Part shown: piece after piece, positions 55,664 through 63,139 of the stretch
Layout: the number at the start of each line of letters is the position of its first letter
Numbering within the stretch: position 1 is the stretch's first letter
Assembly: GCA_963785035.1 (NCBI GenBank)
Contig: CAWATG010000011.1
Coordinates: 434,001-498,000 of the forward strand
Direction of reading: 5' to 3'
DNA length: 64,000 nucleotides
DNA from: CAWATG01 sp963785035
Lineage (GTDB): Bacteria; Actinomycetota; Acidimicrobiia; IMCC26256; CAWATG01
Notes under the pieces: generated by a model
The model's input: only the letters and a program-made list of their open reading frames with translations
The model's database searches: none
What the model was told of the DNA's origin: nothing
Program-made: the position numbers and the translations under genes

Positions 55664-55882
55664 GTGGATCACAAGATCTGGGTGCAGGTAGTCGTAGATG
55701 AGCCGACCCTGAATCTCAGGACATATCTCAACCCTGCACTGCACGACATGGCCGGGGCCGTCGAGAGGGTAATCAGGCGGTTCGCTGACCGGTTCCCGAA
55801 CGACGAGCCGGACTGGCGACGCAAACGACCCTCCTGGTTAAGAGGCTCCGCACGCCTCACCGAGCACCACCCCCGACCCTAA
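55664..55882 (+). CDS. Hypothetical protein, 72 residues
   Basis: A short frame beginning with GTG encodes a protein with an amphipathic central part (AVERVIRRFADRFPND) and an Arg-rich end. I recognise no family. Third-position GC is only moderately high, and it uses codons unusual for this genome (TTA, AGA, several GTA/AGG), so it may be foreign, degraded or not a gene. There is no clear ribosome-binding site. Confidence 0.3.
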   Translation: MDHKIWVQVVVDEPTLNLRTYLNPALHDMAGAVERVIRRFADRFPNDEPDWRRKRPSWLRGSARLTEHHPRP

Positions 55883-55892
55883 AGTCGCTTCG

Positions 55893-56144
55893 GTGAGGGA
55901 TCGCCGGTCCCGAGTGCTGACCTTCAGCAAGTACGCGGGTTGGTTCTTCACGTTCTTCCTTGGAGTCGTCGCGATTAGCGGCGCGATCCAGTTCGTCGCA
56001 GGGATCGCAACGACTGACCTCAAGAAGACATTGGTCGGGTTCGTTTCGATGCTGCTCGGTGGCCTCCTGGTTGCCGCTGGACTCATGGAACGCAACCCCT
56101 CGGGTGGGGGGCCCGAGTCCGACCCGCGCAAACCGCCGCCGTAG
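55893..56144 (+). CDS. Small two-helix membrane protein
   Basis: The 83-residue protein has two hydrophobic helices (WFFTFFLGVVAISGAIQFVA and LVGFVSMLLGGLLVAAGLM) joined by a short loop, and a Gly/Pro-rich cytoplasm- or envelope-facing tail. Third-position GC is high, as in the genes around, which favours a real gene. Starts at GTG 55893 or GTG 55914 are possible. No function can be assigned. Confidence 0.55.
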   Translation: MRDRRSRVLTFSKYAGWFFTFFLGVVAISGAIQFVAGIATTDLKKTLVGFVSMLLGGLLVAAGLMERNPSGGGPESDPRKPPP

Positions 56145-56351
56145 CCCTCCCGGAGCGCTTCCCTGACACGGAACCCCTAGCTTCGACAGTCGGACAAGTG
56201 CCTTTGAGTTGATCGCGGGCAGGCGATCGCGCAAGTAGGGGATCAGCCGGTCGCCTGGGGCCAGCGCCCGCGTGACGCGTGGTGGTGTCTGTGCGACATT
56301 CCGGCCTGGGTGGTCGTTTCGGTGTCATACGCCGCCTGGGAGAATGGGGGT
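56145..56351. other. Intergenic stretch before the HNH gene
   Basis: No convincing coding region, RNA gene or long repeat was seen. Just before the HNH gene, GAGAAT at 56340-56345 followed by GGGGGT could serve as a -10 or ribosome-binding site. Confidence 0.4.
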
Positions 56352-57594
56352 ATGGATATCGGGGCCGTTCGGTTGTTGGGTGAGCAGTTACATGCTCTGG
56401 TCGGCGGCTTCGACGCGGCGCGTGTGTGATGGGCGTTTGGCGAAGGAGTACGTAGAGGCCTTCGCTCGGTTGGAGCGTCTCGCGGTTGCGGGTAAGACGT
56501 TGGCGTTGGCGCAGGTTGATCGGACACGGGCCTGGGCCCATGGTGATGGTTCGTCGCGTTCGACTGCTGACTGGCTAGCCGCCCAGACCGGTACGTCGCT
56601 TGGGGAAGCAATCCGCGAGACGACGACTGCACGGCGGGTTGATGGGCTTTCGGCGACGAAAGCGTTGTTGCGCGAGGGGCGCTTGTCAGGCAAACAGGCC
56701 TGTGAGATCGCCGATGCGGCGACCGATGCGCCCCACGCCGAGGAACGACTGTTGCAACTGTCACAGTCCGCCACGTTCGAGGCGTTACGCAAGCAGGCCC
56801 GTGAAGACAAAGCCGCGGCAGGTCAGGACCGTGAGCGTGCGGAGCGGCAACATTCGTTGCGGCGGGCGCGTCGCTGGACCGACCGTGAAGGTATGCGTTG
56901 TTACGGCATAGCGTTGACTCCAGGGCAGGCCGCGACGTTCGAACCGACCTGGGACCGGTACTGCAACCAGGTCGGTAATGAGGCCCGAAAGGTTGGCCTC
57001 AAAGAATCAGGCGACGCGTACGCGGCTGATGCGTTGGTCCGGATGGCCGAATCTGCTCATGGAGACCGACCCGCCGGTGGCGGTGCAGGTTCGTCCGTGA
57101 CGGCCCATGCGCTGCTACGCATTGATGCCGCGGCGTTGCATCGTGGGCACACCACCGCCGGTGAGACCTGCGAAGTCGCTGGTATTGGACCTATCGACGT
57201 TGCGTCTGCCAAGAAGCTGCTCGGTGATGCGGTTGTCGACATTGTCATCGCCGATGGTGTTGATGTCCGGACGGTCGCGCATGCGGGAAGGACAGCGAAC
57301 CGACACCAAAAAGCTGCGTTGCTCACCAACTGGGAATGCGAAATCCGAGGTTGTGATGAAACACGCAACCTTGAGATCGACCACATCGTTCCGTATGCCG
57401 AGAGCGGTATGACGGACCTCGAACATCTCGGACCGAAATGCCGATGGCATCACCACCTCAAAACCCACAAAGGCTGGCGTGACAGCCCACGAGGCCCAGA
57501 CGGCAAACGAACACTCATCAACCCAAACGGACCCGGCCCACCCGACCCGGACCCTGGCATTGCCGACAGCGAAGTGCCGCGGCTGTTCACCTGA
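56352..57594 (+). CDS. DUF222 / HNH endonuclease domain protein (one frameshift)
   Basis: These proteins, multicopy in many actinobacteria (mycobacterial 13E12-type), join an N-terminal helical DUF222 to a C-terminal HNH nuclease. Here DUF222 is seen in YVEAFARLERLAVAGKTLAL and ALLREGRLSGKQACEIADAA, and the HNH in CEIRGCDETRNLEIDHIVPY and GPKCRWHHHLKTHKGW (Cys pair and catalytic His). The ATG at 56352 gives MDIGAVRLLGEQLHALVGGF, typical of the family, but the frame stops at 56427; dropping one T near 56427 joins it to the long frame and gives 413 residues. Role unknown; a mobile or nuclease function is suspected. Confidence 0.8.
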
Positions 57595-57640
57595 TTGACG
57601 ACGGCGCGAAGTGTGACGCAGCGCGCCGGCGTGAGAGCGC

Positions 57641-57678
57641 CGCCGTGACAGGTCGGCCGTGACAGGCGGCCGTGACCT
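57641..57678. repeat. Three 13-nt tandem repeats between convergent genes
   Basis: CGCCGTGACAGGT, CGGCCGTGACAGG and CGGCCGTGACCT lie end to end between the HNH gene and cobE. The preceding CGGCGTGAGAGCGCCG can fold as a hairpin, so the block may serve as a two-way terminator. Confidence 0.6.
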
Positions 57679-57686
57679 AGGTCGAG

Positions 57687-58118
57687 CTATCGCGGGCTAT
57701 CGGTGTCGGTTACCGCGACGGCGATCGTGACCGACCCGCATCGTTGCTTCGGTACGCGCAGTTTCGCGTGGGTTCCTGCGCCCAAGAGCGCGGCGGCCTC
57801 GGCAACGCTTCGGGTACCGGTTGCCGCATAGGTCCCTGTACTGGACTGCACGCCCGCCGCGGTGTCGACCACGGCATCGAGTTCGCCCGCGGAGAACACG
57901 AGGAGTGGACGATCCAGACCGGCGAGCGCTTCATGGCCGGCGCGCGCGTCGAGCGTGGCGTATGCATCAACGATGCTGGGATCGATGGCTGCGAGGGCGC
58001 AGGCGTGTTCGATTCCAGCCTGCACGTCATCGCGCGTTGCGCGAGACGTGAGTCCGATGCCGACCACCGTCCGCGTGGTCCGCAGGGTTCGCGCGGTTCG
58101 CACCGTCCCTTGGCTCAA
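57687..58118 (-). CDS. cobE: CobE / CbiG C-terminal-domain protein (cobalamin synthesis)
   Basis: The 143-residue protein matches the C-terminal domain of CbiG, which also occurs alone as CobE: VVGIGLTSRATRDDVQAGIE, DAYATLDARAGHEALAGLDR and LRVPKQRCGSVTIAVA. In CbiG this domain accompanies opening of the precorrin-5A lactone; alone its exact role is unsettled. The start is TTG 58118, whose bases overlap the cobL stop as TTGA. The catalytic CbiG N-terminal part is not in the window. Confidence 0.75.
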   Translation of the reverse strand: MSQGTVRTARTLRTTRTVVGIGLTSRATRDDVQAGIEHACALAAIDPSIVDAYATLDARAGHEALAGLDRPLLVFSAGELDAVVDTAAGVQSSTGTYAATGTRSVAEAAALLGAGTHAKLRVPKQRCGSVTIAVAVTDTDSPR

Positions 58119-59359
58119 TGTGTGTGGGGTTCAGGACCCCAACAGATGAACACAGGGTTCTCGGCCGCGAGTCGCACGCCCAGCTCGCCGATTGCGACGC
58201 CACGATTGACGGACACCTCCACCATGTTGCCGAGCTGGTGCCAAGCACTTACGGCGCGGTCGAGGACGGTGAAATTCGCGACAACGACACCGCCGGGCCG
58301 GAGCCGCTTCAGGACGACGTCGAGGACTTCGGGACCGCCTCCACCGATGAAGACGCGATCAGGATCGGGAAGCGCAGCGAGCGCATCGGGCGCAGTGCCG
58401 GTGATCACGTTGATCGCCGCGCCGTGTGCCGTAGCGTTGGCGCTGACGCGTGCAGCGTCCTCGTCGTGCTGTTCGATCGCGAAGACCGCCAAACCGGGGC
58501 GCAACAGCGCGCATTCGATACCGACCGAACCGCTGCCTGCGCCGACATCCCAAAGGACCCCAGTCGGAGGCAATGCCAACTTCCCGAGCGCGATGGCGCG
58601 CGTCTCGGCCTTGGTGATCATGCCGCCCCGATGTGAGAAGGCAGCTTCGGGTCGCCCCCACGACAGGCCCGCGTGATCGGCGTCGTAGTCCGGCACGCGA
58701 ACGACCATCACCGACATCGGGTGATACGAGCCGGCTGCGATCGTCGCCAGGTCGCCGTGCGCCGTCGTCGTTGCATCACCGATATTCGAGACGACGCTGA
58801 CCGAGCGTGGTCCGCAACCGGCTTCAACCAACCCGGCTGCAATCCGTTGCGGTGGCGCGTCAGGTCCGGCCAAGAAGGCCACAAGTGGCGCCCCTTCCGC
58901 CGCACAGATCGCGGCTTCGAGCGGGCGGCCGTGCGCAGAGACCACGAGCGCGTCATCCCAGGAGAGCCCGAGGGTCGCGAAGGCGAGGGAGACCGACGAC
59001 GGCGCCGGCAGGACCGTGAGGCGATCCGATCCGACGACAGCTCGCAGCGACCGCACGATCCCGAAAAATCCAGGGTCGCCAGATGCGAGGACACAGACGC
59101 GCTCGCCGACCGTCGCGCGCTGCTCAATGCGTGCCAGGACCTCGTCGAGCGGACCCGTGAGCTCGATTCGGTGTGCCGCTTCGGGGATCGGGACCGCTTC
59201 GAGATGCCGTGGCGATCCAACGACCACATCGGCAAGGGCAACGGCCTGGCGCGCACGGTGTCCGAACGTCTCGCCGCCGATCACGCCGACGACGACGATC
59301 GGGCCCAACTCCGGCGGCTGTGCCATATCCGCTTCGAGTGTTGTGTGCGACTCAGGCAT
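58115..59359 (-). CDS. cobL: Precorrin-6Y C5,15-methyltransferase (decarboxylating)
   Basis: CobL methylates C5 and C15 and decarboxylates the C12 acetate of the corrin. The 414-residue protein fuses a CbiE tetrapyrrole methyltransferase (VVVGVIGGETFGHRARQAVA, CVLASGDPGFFGIVRSL) to a CbiT Rossmann methyltransferase (GVLWDVGAGSGSVGIECALL). The ATG at 59359 overlaps the cobM stop (ATGCCTGA). A longer frame to 59413 is unlikely. Confidence 0.9.
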   Translation of the reverse strand: MPESHTTLEADMAQPPELGPIVVVGVIGGETFGHRARQAVALADVVVGSPRHLEAVPIPEAAHRIELTGPLDEVLARIEQRATVGERVCVLASGDPGFFGIVRSLRAVVGSDRLTVLPAPSSVSLAFATLGLSWDDALVVSAHGRPLEAAICAAEGAPLVAFLAGPDAPPQRIAAGLVEAGCGPRSVSVVSNIGDATTTAHGDLATIAAGSYHPMSVMVVRVPDYDADHAGLSWGRPEAAFSHRGGMITKAETRAIALGKLALPPTGVLWDVGAGSGSVGIECALLRPGLAVFAIEQHDEDAARVSANATAHGAAINVITGTAPDALAALPDPDRVFIGGGGPEVLDVVLKRLRPGGVVVANFTVLDRAVSAWHQLGNMVEVSVNRGVAIGELGVRLAAENPVFICWGPEPHTH

Positions 59360-60158
59360 CGGTCGAGGATTCGGCAGCGCGAAATGAATGCGCGTAATCA
59401 GGGGCGTAGACATGGCTGCGTTGGAGTGGGGAGGAACGGGTCCGATTCACACCCAATGCATCGCCGACCATGATCAGAACCGTCGTGGTCCTGTCGAGCT
59501 CACGAAGGTCACACGCAAGTGTCCCGACGCTCGAGTGCACGATCTGTTCGTCAGGCCACGTCACGCGTGAGGCAATCACGACCGGCGTCAACGGTGTGTA
59601 TCGAGATCCCGGCGCCAACAACTCGGCGACGAGTTCGTCGGGCCGCGCAGCCGAGAGGAACACCGCCAACGTCGCGCCTGTGCGGGCATGTTCGGCGATG
59701 CCTTCCGAAGTCTGCCCGTCCCAAGTAGGCATCGACGCTGCCGTGCGATGTGCGAGCCGTGTCATCACCACGCTCTGTGCCACGCCGGGAACGGTGAGTT
59801 CGCAGCCTGTTGCAGCCGCCGCGGCAGCCATCGACGTCACGCCGGGCACGATCTCAAAGGGCCGTTCGTGTTCCACACACCAAGCGATCTGTTCGGCAAT
59901 GGCCCCGTACACGGCCGGGTCACCCGAATGGAGTCGCACGATGTTGGCGTCTGGATGGGCGGCGAACACGGCAGTGACCGTCTCCAGGGTCATGGTCTTG
60001 GAGTCGTGCAGCACCACCGTGTCGCGACAACGCTCCAGCAAGGCTGGCGATACCAGCGAAGAAGCCCAGATGACAACATCTGCGTCAGCGAGACGGTCTG
60101 CCCCGCGGATGGTGATCAGATCATGGGCGCCTGGGCCGGCGCCGACGAAGGAGATCAT
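59352..60158 (-). CDS. cobM: Precorrin-4 C11-methyltransferase
   Basis: A tetrapyrrole-methylase enzyme transferring methyl to C11 (CobM/CbiF). The 268-residue protein has SFVGAGPGAHDLITIRGADR, VRLHSGDPAVYGAIAEQIAW, EIVPGVTSMAAAAAATGCEL and the C-terminal VVIASRVTWPDEQIV. The ATG at 60158 overlaps the cobI stop (ATGA) and has GAGGATCC upstream. Confidence 0.92.
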   Translation of the reverse strand: MISFVGAGPGAHDLITIRGADRLADADVVIWASSLVSPALLERCRDTVVLHDSKTMTLETVTAVFAAHPDANIVRLHSGDPAVYGAIAEQIAWCVEHERPFEIVPGVTSMAAAAAATGCELTVPGVAQSVVMTRLAHRTAASMPTWDGQTSEGIAEHARTGATLAVFLSAARPDELVAELLAPGSRYTPLTPVVIASRVTWPDEQIVHSSVGTLACDLRELDRTTTVLIMVGDALGVNRTRSSPLQRSHVYAPDYAHSFRAAESSTDA

Positions 60159-61054
60159 GGATCCTCATTTCGGGTCGCGGGGACAATGATCGTCGCGAGG
60201 TACGAGGCCGGACGTGACGCTCGGGCCGCCACGGGCTGGCTCCGTTCGCCGGGGAGGCCGAGCAGTTCGCCGACGACGGCGCCGTCAAGGCGACCATGGG
60301 CAGCGAGTCGGTCCGCGATCTCGGGGAGGTGACGGCCACCGCGGTACACGACGACCGTGCACGTTGGATCGGCAAGGTCACCTTCGAGGCAGGCGAGATC
60401 GTCGGGTGCCGTCACGATCCGAAGGCTCTCCGGAGCGCGTTCGTGATCGTCTTGATCACTGAGAACCGTGCCAGAGCGTGCTGCAAGTTCCTGAAAGGCC
60501 ATCACGCCTGGGACGGTCTCGATGACGACATGCGGTCGGCGCCGGTGAACACAGCGCGCAATGGTGCTGAAGATCGAAAAGACATTGGGGTCACCCAGCG
60601 TCACGACCGCGACGACCTCGTGGCGGTCGAGAGCAACGATGAGCCCGTCGGCGGCTTCTTCGAGGCCCTGTCGGCGCGAGGCGGCGTCGTCGCCGATGGC
60701 GATGGGGAGGCGATCGACGCTCAGGTCGGGGAGTGCGGCCATCACCACCATCTCGGCGCGCGAGGTGACGTCGTGTCCCGCTGCGGTTGCCATGACTCGG
60801 TCTGCGTGGCGAAGTTCGTCGAGCGCCCGGGTCGTCAGAAGGTCGGGGTTGCCCGGGCCGACCCCAATGCCGACGAGCCGCGGTCCTGGTCGAGGCGGAG
60901 GTTCCGGATGCGTCGCGAACTGTGGTGGATCGCTTCGGACCAGATGCTCGATTGCAGTTCGGATGAGTTCGGACTCGGAGTTCCCGGATCTACGCGCGAG
61001 CGCGCCGAGCTGCTCCTTGAGCGCTTCGGTGAGGTACACGCTCGTCTTGCGCAT
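60155..61054 (-). CDS. cobI: RHH DNA-binding domain fused to precorrin-2 C20-methyltransferase
   Basis: Residues 1-42 are a ribbon-helix-helix (CopG/Arc-like) domain: beta strand RKTSVYLTE, helices LKEQLGALARRSG and SESELIRTAIEHLV. A Pro-rich linker (PEPPPRPGP) leads to a complete CobI/CbiL methyltransferase from residue 59: LVGIGVGPGNPDLLTTRALD, VTLGDPNVFSIFSTIARCVH, ETVPGVMAFQELAA. Total length is 299. There is no ATG, GTG or TTG in the linker from which CobI alone could start, so the fusion seems genuine. The RHH part could autoregulate the operon; this is inference. Confidence 0.88.
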   Translation of the reverse strand: MRKTSVYLTEALKEQLGALARRSGNSESELIRTAIEHLVRSDPPQFATHPEPPPRPGPRLVGIGVGPGNPDLLTTRALDELRHADRVMATAAGHDVTSRAEMVVMAALPDLSVDRLPIAIGDDAASRRQGLEEAADGLIVALDRHEVVAVVTLGDPNVFSIFSTIARCVHRRRPHVVIETVPGVMAFQELAARSGTVLSDQDDHERAPESLRIVTAPDDLACLEGDLADPTCTVVVYRGGRHLPEIADRLAAHGRLDGAVVGELLGLPGERSQPVAARASRPASYLATIIVPATRNEDP

Positions 61055-61102
61055 GAGAACGTAGGGTAGACGTAGGGCATGCTCTGGCGTGGCTTGAGCG
61101 AG

Positions 61103-62472
61103 TCAACCGGCGGCAGCGGGCCCGGTCGCGTTGGTCGCATTGGTCGCGACGGCTCGGACGAACGCCTCGCTGAGCCCAGGCGCGCCGCCGAGGTGGACAT
61201 GCAGGTATGAGGCGAGCAGTCGCTCGTGCGAAAACCCGCCCAACGTCGTACCGGTCCGCGCGTCGAGGCGCAGGCGCGGTCACCGGTCGGGTCCGTTCGC
61301 GAGTAGTGGAACTCATGGCCGCGCAGTGCCGTACCGACGGGACCAATTGGCGAGGGCGCGGTCGTCGCGCCGGAGCGATAGCCAAGCGTGAGCTGGTCGG
61401 TCATGCGCGCGCGGGTGGCCAGGACGCCTGCCATTGCGGTGTCATCAAGTCGTTCCGAGAGCCAGAGCAGACCTCCGCATTCGGCCCAGACCGTGATACC
61501 CGCACGGATGTGCGCGCGCACGTCACTGAGCAGTTCACGATTTTCGCCGAGCGCCTGCGCGTAGATCTCCGGGAATCCGCCGCCGGCGATCAGGCCGTCG
61601 CAGTGCGCGGGAAGGGCGCGGTCGGTGCATGGATCGAACGGGACGAGTTCGGCGCCCGCCGCGGCGAGCGATGCAAGGTTCTCCTCGTACATGAAGCTGA
61701 ACGCGGGACCACCGGCAACGGCGATGCGCACCGACGCGACGTGGCGGGGTCGCTCGGGTGGATCAACCGATCTGGGTGTTGCGGTCTGTGCCAATGCCAC
61801 CAGTGCCTCGAGGTCGCAGCACCGCTCGATGGTCGTGGCGACGTGATCGAGCGCGCCGGCGATCTCGGCGGGCTGTTCGATCACGGGGACGAGTCCGAGA
61901 TGCCGGTCCCGCCAGGTCATGTTCGCGTCGCGACGCAACGCTCCGATCACCGGTATTCCGAGGGGTTCGATCGCGGCGCGCAGCATTTGTTCGTGGCTGT
62001 CGCTCCCGACACGGTTGAGGATGACGGCCGCGACGTTGGTGCGCGCATCGAGCGTCGCGTATCCATGAACGACAGCCGCAACCGAGTTGCTCATCGAGGA
62101 GGCATCGACCACCAGCACCACGGGTGCATCGAGCAGCTTCGCGACATCGGCCGTTGACGACAGCGTCCCATCCGCCGCGCCGTCGAACAGACCCATGACG
62201 CCTTCGACGATGAGGAGATCCCGACCGTCGCCTTGTTGGGCCGCGAGCGCGACGGTTGCGTCAGCGCCGCACATCCAGGGATCGAGGTTGGTGCCGCGAT
62301 GGCCGAGTGCCAGCGCGTGATATCCGGGATCGATGAAATCGGGCCCGACCTTTGCGCCGCCCACACGTAGGCCGCGCGCTCGAAGCGCTGCCATGAGACC
62401 CGATGCGATGGTGGTCTTGCCGACGCCGGAATGGGTACCTGCGATGACGATGCGTCCGCCGAGCGTGTTCAC
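61103..62472 (-). CDS. cobB: Cobyrinate a,c-diamide synthase (one frameshift)
   Basis: This CobB/CbiA enzyme amidates the a and c side chains using glutamine and ATP. The N-terminal dethiobiotin-synthase-like ATPase has IAGTHSGVGKTTIASGLMAA and KVGPDFIDPGYHALALGHRG. The C-terminal glutaminase has the nucleophile in VWAECGGLLWLSERL and HEFHYSRTDPTGD. A base seems missing near 61277-61281; restoring it yields RLDARTGTTLGGFSHERLLA and a stop at 61103-61105, 456 residues. As read, the frame instead runs on into cobI. Confidence 0.9.
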
Positions 62473-62497
62473 AGCTGCGCCATCACTGCACGCCTGG

Positions 62498-63019
62498 TCA
62501 GTACTCGATGCCCTTGCGCGCCCCGATACCCAGGTCCATGGCGTGTTTGACCTTGGTCATGTCGGTGACGGTGTCGGCGATAGCGATGACCTCTTCGGGC
62601 GCATAGCGACCCGTGACGATCACATTGGTGCGCTCCGGGCGCGAGGAGAGCACGGTGACGAGCTCGTCGACCGCTACCCAGCCGTACTTGGCGACGTAGG
62701 TTGCCTCGTCGAGGATGACCAGGTCGTACTCTCCGCTCGCGATCTTCTCGGCCGCAACCGACCACGCATGGCGACCTTTCGCGATGGTCTCGTCCATGTC
62801 GGTGCTCTCCCAGGTGAAGCTGTCACCGAGGGTGTGCCATTCGATACCGAGGTGATCCGCGAGCTTTCGTTCGCCCGCCTTCCACTTCTCACTCTTGACG
62901 AACTGTACGACGACGACCTTCCAGCCCCGTGCCCAGGCGCGGCCCATGACACCGAAGGCCGCGGAACTCTTGCCTTTCCCGGTTCCGGTATTGACGACGA
63001 GTCGCGAAGGTTGTGCCAT
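62498..63019 (-). CDS. cobO: Corrinoid adenosyltransferase (CobO/BtuR type)
   Basis: It attaches the 5'-deoxyadenosyl group of ATP to cob(I)yrinate a,c-diamide. The 173-residue protein has the atypical P-loop NTGTGKGKSSAAFG, VVVVQFVKSEKWKAGE, and DLVILDEATYVAKYGWV. The ATG at 63019 is preferred; a GTG 9 nt upstream is possible. It heads the minus-strand cob run and is divergent from cbiD. Confidence 0.93.
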   Translation of the reverse strand: MAQPSRLVVNTGTGKGKSSAAFGVMGRAWARGWKVVVVQFVKSEKWKAGERKLADHLGIEWHTLGDSFTWESTDMDETIAKGRHAWSVAAEKIASGEYDLVILDEATYVAKYGWVAVDELVTVLSSRPERTNVIVTGRYAPEEVIAIADTVTDMTKVKHAMDLGIGARKGIEY

Positions 63020-63139
63020 TCGGGGCACGGTAGCCGCGGTTGGAATGGTGGCTCGGAGCGGACGCGCTGCGGTGCGAGACCAGCCGACCTGGCCGGCGCG
63101 AGGTTTGCGTTTCGCAACGGCAGGCTCGAAGCTGGGGCA
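63020..63139. promoter_or_regulatory. Divergent intergenic region between cobO and cbiD
   Basis: This 120-nt gap must hold the promoters of both cobalamin transcripts. I searched both strands for a B12 riboswitch (the B12 box AGCCAGGAGACCTGCC and its companion elements) and found no convincing match. It is the obvious place for an operator of the RHH domain fused to CobI. Confidence 0.4.

Noticed and set aside
63020..63139. Cobalamin riboswitch between cobO and cbiD
   Set aside because: No B12 box or associated core on either strand, and the gap is too short for a full element plus promoters.
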